Source of the DNA: Aquimarina sp. MMG016
GTDB lineage: Bacteria > Bacteroidota > Bacteroidia > Flavobacteriales > Flavobacteriaceae
Length of the DNA stretch: 64,000 nucleotides
Direction of reading: 5' to 3'
Assembly: GCF_018100805.1 (NCBI RefSeq)
Contig: NZ_JAGJEA010000019.1
Coordinates: 23,193-87,192, forward strand
Every line of letters starts with the position of its first letter. Positions within the stretch are counted from its first letter, which is position 1. The notes under the pieces are model-generated. The model was not told the origin of the DNA and made no database searches. It was given only the letters and a program-made list of their open reading frames with translations. Positions 44,715-53,331 of the stretch are shown here, piece by piece. Position numbers and translations under genes: made by a program.

Positions 44715-45569
44715 ATGAAAAGAATTTGGATTTTATTAGTATTAATTACTATCATTAGTTGTAATCAAAATAAAGAAAAAGAAAATACTACGACAAAAAC
44801 GGATGATACAAAAAATGAAGTGATTCCTGTAGAATCAGATGGAGGTATTGGTGATGGTGCTGTACCCATTACTGATTATTATATCCAAAGTATAGAAAAG
44901 GCCCATAAAAAACAAGAATTCCTAAAACATAACGCAGTAAGCTTTGATGCAAAAATTTTATTTGGTGGTAAAGAGCATCTTGAAGGAAAGATTACAATGC
45001 TTACTAACTCCACAAAAATTAGAATTGATAAAAAGGATGGAAGTCAGCTCATTTATGACGGAGAAAAAGTTTTTCTACATCCCGAGGATGCAAATGATAA
45101 GGGAACCCGATTTGATATGTTTACCTGGACATATTTCTTCGGAATGCCATACAAATTAAGTGATCCCGGAACTCAATGGGAACTACAACAAGACAGGGAT
45201 CTGGATAAAAAATCATATAATACTGCCAAACTCACATTTGAAGCAGGTACTGGTGATGCTCCTGACGACTGGTATGTTATTTATACCGAGCCAAACACTA
45301 AAGTTTTAACTGCTTCTGCATATATTGTATCTTTTGGCAGTGGTGGTGATACTGCTAAAGCAGAAGAAGACCCACACGCTATCTATTATAAAGATTTTAC
45401 AACAGTAAGTGGAATTCCTTTTGCTACCAAATGGGATTTTTATGGATGGACTTCAGAAAAAGGAATAACAGATAAGCTAGGGGAAGCTATGATTACCAAT
45501 ATCACTTTTATTGATGATGAAGGCGTAATATTCCAAGTACCAGAAAAGTCTAAAGAAATTAAACTTTAA
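44715..45569 (+). CDS. DUF6503-like lipoprotein
   Basis: 284 residues. Lipoprotein signal (RIWILLVLITIISC), a Lys/Glu/Thr-rich linker (~20-45), then a domain with YIQSIEKAHKKQEFLKHNAV, a KTRIDKKDG-like strand pair and YDGEKVFLHPED, which I associate with the flavobacterial DUF6503 family. The function is unknown; the shape suggests a lipoprotein-localisation or outer-membrane lipid-binding fold (LolA-like), which is inference. It has its own region on both sides and a terminator after it. Confidence 0.75.
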   Translation: MKRIWILLVLITIISCNQNKEKENTTTKTDDTKNEVIPVESDGGIGDGAVPITDYYIQSIEKAHKKQEFLKHNAVSFDAKILFGGKEHLEGKITMLTNSTKIRIDKKDGSQLIYDGEKVFLHPEDANDKGTRFDMFTWTYFFGMPYKLSDPGTQWELQQDRDLDKKSYNTAKLTFEAGTGDAPDDWYVIYTEPNTKVLTASAYIVSFGSGGDTAKAEEDPHAIYYKDFTTVSGIPFATKWDFYGWTSEKGITDKLGEAMITNITFIDDEGVIFQVPEKSKEIKL

Positions 45570-45596
45570 CTAAAAAACACATCTTATCTATAATTA

Positions 45597-45621
45597 AAAT
45601 ACCGCTTTTTAGCGGTATTTT
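45597..45621 (+). terminator. Terminator after the DUF6503-like gene
   Basis: AAAATACCGCT (45597-45607) and AGCGGTATTTT (45611-45621), perfect 11-bp stem followed by more T. Confidence 0.9.
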
Positions 45622-45667
45622 TTGTATATTTAAAAAGCACAAACTCAGTTCTTAAAAAATTATTCTA

Positions 45668-46129
45668 ATGACTCCGCTTTTTAAAAAATTACAACTACCC
45701 CCTGCATTGGATGAGATCCTGATCCTAAATGAACCTGAAGGATTTTGTAAAGAATTGGATTGTCTTAAGGACGTTATTGTCAAAGAATCTTTAATTCAGG
45801 TGTCAGAAGTAGATTTTGCAATCGTTTTTGTTACCGAAAAGAAACAAGTAGAAAACCGTATTGAGACCGTTTATCCAAAATTAGTTGGTGATGCTATACT
45901 CTGGTTTGCTTATCCTAAAAAAAGTTCTAAAAAGTATTCATCAGAAATTACCAGGGATATCGGATGGGGAGTCTTGGGTGATTATAACTTGGAACCTGTA
46001 AGACAAGTATCTATTGATGAAGATTGGTCTGCTCTTAGGTTTAGAAAAGTAAGCTTTATTAAAAAAATGACCAGAAGCAAAGATTTTGCATTAAGTGACG
46101 CTGGCAAAGAAAAAACTACAGGAGTTTAA
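45668..46129 (+). CDS. Conserved protein of unknown function (DUF3052-like)
   Basis: 153 residues, cytoplasmic, no catalytic motif that I can identify. LFKKLQLPPALDEILILNEP, AIVFVTEKKQVE, GDAILWFAYPKKSSKKYSS and the ending WSALRFRKVSFIKKMTRSKD recall the DUF3052-type or 'YdeI-associated' small proteins, but I am not certain. It is the first gene of a tight operon with a membrane protein and AlkB (1-base overlap, then no gap). Confidence 0.72.
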   Translation: MTPLFKKLQLPPALDEILILNEPEGFCKELDCLKDVIVKESLIQVSEVDFAIVFVTEKKQVENRIETVYPKLVGDAILWFAYPKKSSKKYSSEITRDIGWGVLGDYNLEPVRQVSIDEDWSALRFRKVSFIKKMTRSKDFALSDAGKEKTTGV

Positions 46130-46476
46130 TGAGCTGGCATATATATGTTCTTTCTGCTATTTTTATCACTGCAGGTATCTTTCATTTTATTAAACCCAAA
46201 GCATTTATGAGGATTATGCCGTTATATATTCCATACCATAGAACCTTGGTATATCTAAGTGGATTGGCAGAGGTTGCTTCAGGAATTGGAGTATTATTTA
46301 TAGCGACCAGGGTCATTTCTCTATGGACAATTGTAATTATGCTCATTTTATTTTTTCCTGTACATATACATATGTTAGTACATAAAAAAGCCAGTTTAAA
46401 CCTTCCTAAATCAATACTGGTATTTAGATTAGTACTTCAATTTGGTTTAATTTATTGGGCGTATCAATATATTTAA
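46129..46476 (+). CDS. DoxX-like small membrane protein
   Basis: 115 residues with four membrane helices. GIFHFIKPKAFMRIMPLYIP and SGLAEVASGIGVLF are the typical blocks of the DoxX/MauE-like group. Such proteins are linked to quinone or thiol redox functions, without a firm reaction. The start overlaps the previous stop (TAATG) and the AlkB gene begins at the next base after its stop, so all three are co-translated. Confidence 0.85.
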   Translation: MSWHIYVLSAIFITAGIFHFIKPKAFMRIMPLYIPYHRTLVYLSGLAEVASGIGVLFIATRVISLWTIVIMLILFFPVHIHMLVHKKASLNLPKSILVFRLVLQFGLIYWAYQYI

Positions 46477-47082
46477 ATGGATTTATTCAATACAATACAA
46501 GATCCTATCCATCTTGATATGCCAGATGCGGACGTTATTTATTATCCTAATTTCTTTAGCCATCAGGAAGCAAATAGTATATTCAAAAAACTTCTAAACG
46601 TTATACAATGGCAACAGGATGATATCACAGTTTTTGGAAAAACGCACCTACAACCTCGTCTCACGGCATTATATGCCAATAATGACAATCCATATAGCTA
46701 CTCTAATATCACTATGAAGCCTCATCCTTTTACCAAAGAGCTTTTATTAATTAAAGGTAAAATAGAGACTATTTCTAAAACTGAATTTACAACCTGCTTG
46801 TTAAATCTATACAGGAATGGCAAAGATAGTAATGGTTGGCATGCCGATAACGAAAAAGAATTAGGTAAAGAACCCATTATTGCATCCGTTAGTTTTGGAG
46901 AAGAAAGATGGTTTCACTTTAAACATAAAAACAAAAGCGATCTAAAGAAAAAACTTTTATTACAACACGGTAGTTTACTTATTATGCAAGGCAAAACTCA
47001 GGAGTATTGGTTACATCAGATTCCTAAGTCTAAAAAAGTCTTAAACCCACGGATCAACCTAACTTTTAGAATTATTAAGTAA
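46477..47082 (+). CDS. alkB: AlkB-type 2-oxoglutarate/Fe(II) dioxygenase
   Basis: 201 residues. The Fe(II) ligands are visible: HxD in GWHADNEKELG and the distal His in YWLHQIPKSKK, with the 2-oxoglutarate arginine in NPRINLTFR. It should remove alkyl groups from damaged DNA or RNA bases by oxidation. The closest general type is the short AlkB of Bacteroidota (ALKBH2/3-like). It starts one base after the DoxX-like stop. A hairpin (AACCCCTACAGC with GCTGCAAGGGTT, ending at 47110) follows but lacks a T run. Confidence 0.9.
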   Translation: MDLFNTIQDPIHLDMPDADVIYYPNFFSHQEANSIFKKLLNVIQWQQDDITVFGKTHLQPRLTALYANNDNPYSYSNITMKPHPFTKELLLIKGKIETISKTEFTTCLLNLYRNGKDSNGWHADNEKELGKEPIIASVSFGEERWFHFKHKNKSDLKKKLLLQHGSLLIMQGKTQEYWLHQIPKSKKVLNPRINLTFRIIK

Positions 47083-47179
47083 AAACCCCTACAGCATAGC
47101 TGCAAGGGTTGTGCTAACAATCAAACAAAATCAAATTATGAATATAATCTCTGCAATAAGAGATATGTCTTTTTATCAA

Positions 47180-47593
47180 TTATGATACCGAATAAAAATC
47201 CTTTGAATACTGGAAAGAAGTCAAATCATAGTTATCTTTCTTTAATAGTATAAAAGAAATAATAGAGAAAAACAGATGTATAATTGCACAATCAACTTTA
47301 CCTGCATCCAAAAGAAATAAACTAAAAAATGTAAATAATACAATTGCTACAATCAAAACCCTTTTTGTAAAAACTCCAAGTGCCAAACACAGTCCAATTA
47401 CAAATTCTTCAAAAGGAACTAATGGTGCTAAGGATTCAATAAAACCAACATCAAATATAGTAACAGCACTAAAATAACCATCCAATCTTTCCAAAAACCC
47501 CGAAAATTTAATCACATTATAAATACTACCCAATACTAAAAACATCCCGAACGACACTCTAATAATGTAGTACAAATAGATTCTAAGCTTCAT
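47180..47593 (-). CDS. DoxX/MauE-like membrane protein
   Basis: 137 residues from ATG 47593; a TTG at 47635 would add 14 residues, but a near-consensus promoter sequence sits there. Four membrane helices: RVSFGMFLVLGSIYNVIKF, a PLVPFEEFVIGLCLALGVF helix, and two more ending at the LLKKDNYDL tail. One Cys in KVDCAIIH. Members of this group supply reducing power or quinone handling in other systems. It is divergent from an AraC-type regulator, which may control it. Confidence 0.82.
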   Translation of the reverse strand: MKLRIYLYYIIRVSFGMFLVLGSIYNVIKFSGFLERLDGYFSAVTIFDVGFIESLAPLVPFEEFVIGLCLALGVFTKRVLIVAIVLFTFFSLFLLDAGKVDCAIIHLFFSIISFILLKKDNYDLTSFQYSKDFYSVS

Positions 47594-47761
47594 AAGGATT
47601 TGTGTTAAAATTTCCTTTATAAAATTACAAGTCAAATTTTAATCTTTCTGGTAAAAAACAATTCACAACTTGTACAAAATTTCACTAAACAACTAGTTTT
47701 CAACAAGATCAAACGTTTTAGTTAAAATTTACTTGTATAAAACAATTCTTATTTGTTGATT

Positions 47762-47769
47762 TATTTTTG
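47762..47769 (+). promoter_or_regulatory. -7 promoter box (TATTTTTG) of the AraC-type gene
   Basis: TATTTTTG fits TAnnTTTG, 27 bases before ATG 47796. Confidence 0.55.
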
Positions 47770-47795
47770 TAACTTTAAATGTTAAAAAATTGTTT

Positions 47796-48656
47796 ATGAA
47801 CCGTTATACATTACATGAAACCTTTGTAGTGCATCAGTATTCTTTTGATGAATGGGAAGCGGAGCCACATAATCACAATTACTTTGAAATTATTTTTGTT
47901 GAAACTGGAAGTGGACACCATACGATTAATGGTGTTAGATTTCAGTATAGTGAAAATGATATCTTTTTATTGGCTCCGGAAGACACTCATCATTTCGAAA
48001 TTGAAGAGCACTCTAAGTTTACTTATTTTAAGTTTACCGAACTTTTATTTTCGAGTAAAGTGAACCTGCCCGATAGGAAATATTGGCTACAGCGAATTGA
48101 ACAACTATTACATCATCCAAATATTATTCCCGGAGATGTAATTTGTCACGAGGATGACCGAAGCATTATTTGGGATATCCACAATGTAGTCATGGAGGAA
48201 TTTAAAAATGAAAAAATCTACTATCAAGAGATTATTTCTAATGCAATTAGTACAATTCTAAGCATTATTGTCCGTAATATCTCAGAAAAATACAACTCCG
48301 TTCAAAGAGAGGTTACCGTTAATCACACCAAGATAGAGCGTATTCTAAGTCATATTAGACAAAATGTATATGATAATGAACGTACTAAGATTAACTTTTT
48401 AGCAAATAAATTTAATATGTCACAAAGTTCGATCAGTACTTATTTCAAAAGAAAAACTGGAGAATCTATTCATCAGTATGTTACAAAATATAAGATGAAG
48501 TTAGTTGAGTATCGATTACAGCATACAGAATTTACAATTGCTGAAATAGCATATCAATTAGGATATACAGATGAAAGTCACTTGACAAAGACATTTAAAA
48601 AACATTTCTTTATGTCCCCAAAACAATACAGAAAGGAATTGGTTCTTGATGAATAG
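47796..48656 (+). CDS. AraC family transcriptional regulator
   Basis: 286 residues from ATG 47796 (a TTG two codons earlier is not needed). An N-terminal cupin-type ligand domain (~1-100, PHNHNYFEIIFVETGSGHH then FLLAPEDTHHFEI) is followed by the double helix-turn-helix (~185-285): IRQNVYDNERTKINFLANKF and the AraC signature IAEIAYQLGYTDESHLTKTF with the end FKKHFFMSPKQYRK. The divergent DoxX-like gene 203 bases away is the obvious candidate target. The inducer is unknown. Confidence 0.93.
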   Translation: MNRYTLHETFVVHQYSFDEWEAEPHNHNYFEIIFVETGSGHHTINGVRFQYSENDIFLLAPEDTHHFEIEEHSKFTYFKFTELLFSSKVNLPDRKYWLQRIEQLLHHPNIIPGDVICHEDDRSIIWDIHNVVMEEFKNEKIYYQEIISNAISTILSIIVRNISEKYNSVQREVTVNHTKIERILSHIRQNVYDNERTKINFLANKFNMSQSSISTYFKRKTGESIHQYVTKYKMKLVEYRLQHTEFTIAEIAYQLGYTDESHLTKTFKKHFFMSPKQYRKELVLDE

Positions 48657-48661
48657 GATAA

Positions 48662-49441
48662 TTATCCAAAAATATCATTAAGGATTTTAGCCAATCTTAC
48701 CCCACCTTTTTGTAATTGAGTTCTAACTACAGGAAAGTAATTATACATATAATTATACCCCAACTTTTCTCCCACATTAGCAGAAGCATACACTTTTTTG
48801 GCAAGCGCTTGAGATTCATTTACCCAGTCTAAAATTTCTCCTTTTTCAATAGCTTGGATCTGATCATCAGATAATTCATCCACATTAAGAGATAACTCAG
48901 TATAACTCATACCATAATAATCAATCATCTCGCTATCCCATACACGGTGTAAATTAGATCCGTCTCTAAACCAGCGCACCTGAATATCATTACCTCCCTT
49001 ATCTTCTCCTCTACCTACGTGAAGAGGTTGGTGCAAGTCTCCAACAAAATGTACCAGCATTTTTAGATAAAATTCTTTATCAGCATCCGTAGACTTTTTA
49101 TCCTTAAGAACTTCTATACATTTATTTATTCCTTGTATCAAGTCTCCAAACTCACTAGGCTTATTTTCGCCATACTTTTTATCAAAAGGAAAATTAATAT
49201 AGTGCCAAGGGCTATATCCTTTATAACGATCATCACTTTTTATTTCATCTGCAAAAGTAGAGACAAACGCTAAACTTTGACCATTTAACACTGTAGCAAT
49301 ATTTCTTTTTGCTTTATTTGTTAAGTGTGCTTCTGCTATCTGACCTGTAGCCCTGTGTCCTGTTTTACCCCAATCATATTCTGAAGAAAAACTATTGAAA
49401 GAAAATAATAATATAAACAGTAGTATAAAACGAATATACAT
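48662..49441 (-). CDS. S1/P1-type zinc nuclease
   Basis: 259 residues from ATG 49441 (a TTG at 49459 coincides with a -7 promoter box). Signal peptide FILLFILLFSFNSFSS; the mature protein begins with the Trp that is the first zinc ligand (EYDWGKTGHR). Further ligands lie in FADEIKSDDRYKGYSPWHYI and VHFVGDLHQPLHVG, with NDIQVRW and NLHRVWDSEMI completing the three-zinc site. It degrades single-stranded DNA and RNA or removes 3' phosphates, probably for phosphate or nucleotide scavenging outside the cell or in the periplasm. Convergent with the AraC gene, 5 bases apart. Confidence 0.94.
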   Translation of the reverse strand: MYIRFILLFILLFSFNSFSSEYDWGKTGHRATGQIAEAHLTNKAKRNIATVLNGQSLAFVSTFADEIKSDDRYKGYSPWHYINFPFDKKYGENKPSEFGDLIQGINKCIEVLKDKKSTDADKEFYLKMLVHFVGDLHQPLHVGRGEDKGGNDIQVRWFRDGSNLHRVWDSEMIDYYGMSYTELSLNVDELSDDQIQAIEKGEILDWVNESQALAKKVYASANVGEKLGYNYMYNYFPVVRTQLQKGGVRLAKILNDIFG

Positions 49442-49456
49442 ATATAAATTTTGAAG

Positions 49457-49464
49457 CAAAGATA
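49457..49464 (-). promoter_or_regulatory. -7 promoter box (TATCTTTG) of the S1/P1 nuclease gene
   Basis: The minus strand reads TATCTTTG 15 bases before ATG 49441; it overlaps the alternative TTG start and so rules it out. Confidence 0.55.
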
Positions 49465-49585
49465 AAAAAGGGTATGTTAGTGAATCGTTAAATATCGATA
49501 CAATTTTTAGCTAATATTGATCTATATCAAAATATGACATACCATTTGTCGTTAGCTAATCACCTGTCAATATAATCCGTGCCTC

Positions 49586-50536
49586 ATGAAATTAAAGTTT
49601 TTTATACTTCTTATTACTCTTAGCTCATTTAGCTTTTCACAAGAGAAAGAGTTTAACTCTGCAATTGTGAAAATAAACAAGTTTCTGGAAGGTTCTTTAG
49701 TGACACCATATTCAGACTCTGATAAAGAAGTACCTTTGGTTATATTCGTTATGGATGCTGGAGCAATTAACAGAGATGGCAACGACAGAATGTCTAAGAC
49801 TAACACGTTTAAAAAATTATCCTATGAATTAGCAAAGCTTGGAATAGCAACATATCGTTATGATAAGAGGCTTTTTAAGATGGATGGATTAGGCATTAAA
49901 GAACACGAAATTTCGTTAGATCATTTTATCAGTGATACCAATACCATAATAGATTATTTTAAAAAAAATGGAAACTATTCTAAAATCATTATTTTAGGTC
50001 ATGGGCAAGGTTCTTTGGTAGGTATGGTAGCTGCAAAAGATAAAGCTGACGGATTTATTTCTATCGCTGGTAATGCTCAGCCTATTGATCAGGTAATTGT
50101 TGAGCAGATTTCTAAGCAAGCTCCAGGATTGGATAAAAGTGCTGCTATAGCCTTTAAACAACTAAAAGAAAGCGGCAGAGCTTCCGGGTACGACCCTGCT
50201 TTAGAATCTATTTTCAGATACAACCTACAACCGTTTATGAAATCCTGGATAAAATACAACCCCTCTGAAATTGTATTAGAGTTAAATATGCCTATCTTAA
50301 TTATACACGGTACCAAAGATATACAGGTAGAAGTATCTGAAGCCGAAAAACTTAAAGAACTAGTTCCACAGGCAGAGTACTTATTAATCGAGAATATGAA
50401 TCACATCTTAAGAGGAATCAAAGGAAACCGTTTAGAAAACCATAAATCATACAATGAAGCTTGGAGAGAAATTATGCCAGAAGTTTTCAATGGTATTGCT
50501 ACCTTTGTAAATCAGCAATCGGCAGAACAAAATTAA
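49586..50536 (+). CDS. Alpha/beta hydrolase-fold protein with the nucleophile serine replaced by glycine
   Basis: 316 residues with a signal peptide (LKFFILLITLSSFSFSQ). The fold is recognisable: AINRDGNDRMSK oxyanion region, ATYRYDKRLFKM, and IIHGTKDIQVEVSEAEKL followed by NMNHILRG, where Asp and His of a triad would lie. The nucleophile elbow, GxSxG in active relatives (typically GHSEGS), reads GHGQGS: codons GGT CAT GGG CAA GGT TCT. The catalytic Ser is thus Gly, so the enzyme is probably inactive or works by another residue. It precedes a HAD phosphatase gene by 23 bases and an M61 peptidase. Confidence 0.85.
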   Translation: MKLKFFILLITLSSFSFSQEKEFNSAIVKINKFLEGSLVTPYSDSDKEVPLVIFVMDAGAINRDGNDRMSKTNTFKKLSYELAKLGIATYRYDKRLFKMDGLGIKEHEISLDHFISDTNTIIDYFKKNGNYSKIIILGHGQGSLVGMVAAKDKADGFISIAGNAQPIDQVIVEQISKQAPGLDKSAAIAFKQLKESGRASGYDPALESIFRYNLQPFMKSWIKYNPSEIVLELNMPILIIHGTKDIQVEVSEAEKLKELVPQAEYLLIENMNHILRGIKGNRLENHKSYNEAWREIMPEVFNGIATFVNQQSAEQN

Positions 50537-50559
50537 TAACCCAAATCAAAAATTAAATA

Positions 50560-51369
50560 ATGCAGCATCGCATTGTATTTTCTGATATCGATGGAACTCT
50601 ACTAAACAAACAAAGAGAACTTTCTGATTTTACAATTTCAGAAATAAAAAGAATCAAAAAAACAATACCGGTCATATTAATTTCTTCTCGAATGCCAAGT
50701 GCAATGAAGCACCTACAAGAAGAATTAGAAATAACCAATCAACCTCTAATTTGTTATAATGGTGGTTTAATTTTAGTGGATCATAAACCTATTCACTCTA
50801 CTTTTATCGATACGAATATTATAGAAAAGCTTAATTTATTCAATAAAGACAAAAGTTTTCATATTAGCTTATATCATAATGATGATTGGTTTGTTCCTGA
50901 AATGGATTTTTGGGCAAATAGAGAAATGGAGAATACTAAAGTTACTCCTGTTGTAAAAGCTACAGAAAAAGTTGTAGAAGATTGGAAAATCTCTCAAAAA
51001 GGAGCTCATAAGATTATGTGTATGGGTGAAGAAACCTATATCGATAAAGCTTTTGATTTTTTAGAGAACAATTTTGGAGACACCTTGCATCTATATCGTT
51101 CAAAACCTACGTATATTGAGGTCGCTCATAAAAGTATATCTAAGTTAACGGCAATAGAAAAGCTATTGGATTTTCATTTTGATATTCCTATTGCTGATGC
51201 TGTGGCTTTTGGTGACAACTATAATGATATTGCTATGATCAAAGCAGTTGGGACCGGAGTTGCCGTAGCAAATGCAAAACCGGAAACCCTAGAGATTGCG
51301 GATTTTATAACTCTTTCGGGTAAAGAAGATGGTGTGGCAACATATATTAAAAATAACATTACAGAATAG
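50560..51369 (+). CDS. HAD-superfamily phosphatase (Cof type, class IIB)
   Basis: 269 residues. Motif I FSDIDGTLLNKQ (DxDGT), motif II ILISSRMP, motif III Lys in the IEVAHKSISKL region, and motif IV FGDNYNDIAMIKAVG, with a class IIB cap between. It dephosphorylates sugar phosphates or nucleotides in the cytoplasm; the substrate is unclear. The stop overlaps the GTG start of the next gene. Confidence 0.93.
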   Translation: MQHRIVFSDIDGTLLNKQRELSDFTISEIKRIKKTIPVILISSRMPSAMKHLQEELEITNQPLICYNGGLILVDHKPIHSTFIDTNIIEKLNLFNKDKSFHISLYHNDDWFVPEMDFWANREMENTKVTPVVKATEKVVEDWKISQKGAHKIMCMGEETYIDKAFDFLENNFGDTLHLYRSKPTYIEVAHKSISKLTAIEKLLDFHFDIPIADAVAFGDNYNDIAMIKAVGTGVAVANAKPETLEIADFITLSGKEDGVATYIKNNITE

Positions 51370-53255
51370 TGCTGAGAAGAAGAATACCTCTTATATATTG
51401 TATACTTGCCATAGCTATATCAAGCTGTAAAACTACTCAGCCTAATATAGAGATTGGTGATATTCCGATACTTGCATCTATTGATTTGGTAAATGTGGTA
51501 AATGACAAAGTCAAAGTAGAGCTAGAAGTAGCCAATTTTGATCAAGATACCATCAGTTATTACTTACCAAAAATCGTTCCCGGAACATATCAGAATAATA
51601 ACTATGGAAAATTTATAGATAATTTTAAAGCTTTTGATCAGGATGGTAGCCCATTGTATGTCCAAAAATATGGGGATAATCGCTGGAAAATAAATAATGT
51701 AAAACGATTACGTAAGATCTCATATTGGGTTAATGACACTTTTGACACAGAAGATGAGCATGACATTTTTTCTCCAACCGGTACAAATATTGTTAAGGAT
51801 GATATCTTTATTCTAAACCTATATGCCTTTATTGGATACTTTGATCAAATGAAGGAACAAAAGTATAAACTGCTTATTAAACATCCCAAACAACTTGAAG
51901 CATCAACTTCACTGATCAAGACTCCTTCAAAAATAATTCCTGATGCTTCCTCACCCATCGAAACTGACCAATATAATCTAAAAAGATATGCGGATTTGGC
52001 GGATTCTCCAATAATGTATTCTAAGCCAGACAAAGTTACTTTCTCTGTAAACGATATTACTGTTTTATTGAGTGTTTATACTAGAAATAAATTACACAGA
52101 GCTGCTAAAATAATGCCTCAGATGGAACGTGTTATTAGAGCTCAAAAGAATTTTCTTGGTGACATAAATTCCACAAAAAATTATAGTATTTTACTATACC
52201 TTTCTTCTTCTAAATCTAATGATGCCAAAGGGTTTGGTGCTCTAGAACATAATACATCAACTGTTGTTGTACTTCCTGAATCACTTTCACAAGAAAAACT
52301 CGATGAATCACTTACCGATGTAGTTTCTCACGAGTTCTTTCATATTGTAACGCCTTTAACTATCCAGTCTGAAGAAATTTATGACTTTGACTATAACAAG
52401 CCTAAGATGTCACAGCACCTTTGGTTATACGAAGGTACAACCGAATATTTTTCATTATTATTTCAGATTAGTCAGGGACTTATTAGTAAAGAAGAGTTTT
52501 ATAATAGAATTTTAGAAAAGATTGAAGCTGCCAAGTATTTTGATAACAGCATGTCTTTCACTGAAATGAGTAAAAACATTTTAAAAGAGCCATATCGTCA
52601 AAACTACCGTAATGTATATGAAAAAGGTGCTTTAATCTCTATGTGTATAGATATTATACTTAGAGAAAACAGTGAAGGACAAACAGGAATATTAGACCTA
52701 ATTAAAGCCCTTTCTAATACCTTTGGAAGTGAAATGCCTTTTAAGGATGATGAACTTATTAAGATCATCAAAAAAATACCTTCTCCAGAAGTTGCTGCAT
52801 TCTTAGAAAAACACGTTGTAGGTAACACACCCATCGATTATGAATATTATTTAAACAAACTAGGCTTACAGTTTGGAAAAAAAGAAGTCCCTTCCTCCTA
52901 TTTTCTTTTTGAACAAGAACCCTATATCAAAGGATCTGAAGCTACCAAAGAAGTTATATTTGCTAAAGGAGTGACGTATAACACGTTTCTTAAAAACCTA
53001 GGAGTACAGGGAGGAGATGCTTTAATAAGTATCAACGACAAAAAGTATACGATCAAAAATATATATGACCTTTTTGGAGACTCTAACAAATGGAAAGTTG
53101 GAAATGATATAACGTTTAAAGTCAAAAGAAATGGAGAGGTTATAACATTAACTACTAAGGTTATAGAACCCAAAGTACAACAAGTGGTTATTCAGCAAAA
53201 TCCTAGTGCTACTAAACAACAAACCAATATCCTAAAAAAATGGATTAACGATTAG
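51369..53255 (+). CDS. M61-type metallopeptidase lipoprotein with PDZ domain
   Basis: 628 residues beginning at GTG on the HAD stop. Lipoprotein signal (IPLIYCILAIAISSC). A beta-rich N-terminal half is followed by the zinc site HEFFH (His321, Glu322, His325) in DVVSHEFFHIVTP and third ligand Glu355 in WLYEGTTEYFSLL, the pattern of M61 glycyl aminopeptidases. A PDZ domain lies near ~535-610 (LKNLGVQGGDALISINDKK). Likely trims peptides at the periplasmic side of the membranes. Probably co-transcribed with the HAD and hydrolase genes. Confidence 0.92.
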   Translation: MLRRRIPLIYCILAIAISSCKTTQPNIEIGDIPILASIDLVNVVNDKVKVELEVANFDQDTISYYLPKIVPGTYQNNNYGKFIDNFKAFDQDGSPLYVQKYGDNRWKINNVKRLRKISYWVNDTFDTEDEHDIFSPTGTNIVKDDIFILNLYAFIGYFDQMKEQKYKLLIKHPKQLEASTSLIKTPSKIIPDASSPIETDQYNLKRYADLADSPIMYSKPDKVTFSVNDITVLLSVYTRNKLHRAAKIMPQMERVIRAQKNFLGDINSTKNYSILLYLSSSKSNDAKGFGALEHNTSTVVVLPESLSQEKLDESLTDVVSHEFFHIVTPLTIQSEEIYDFDYNKPKMSQHLWLYEGTTEYFSLLFQISQGLISKEEFYNRILEKIEAAKYFDNSMSFTEMSKNILKEPYRQNYRNVYEKGALISMCIDIILRENSEGQTGILDLIKALSNTFGSEMPFKDDELIKIIKKIPSPEVAAFLEKHVVGNTPIDYEYYLNKLGLQFGKKEVPSSYFLFEQEPYIKGSEATKEVIFAKGVTYNTFLKNLGVQGGDALISINDKKYTIKNIYDLFGDSNKWKVGNDITFKVKRNGEVITLTTKVIEPKVQQVVIQQNPSATKQQTNILKKWIND

Positions 53256-53331
53256 AAATATAATTTCAGGCGTTCTCTTCTGTAAAAAATTGTATTTTGC
53301 ATCACATCTCAATTAACTAACAAATTCATTC

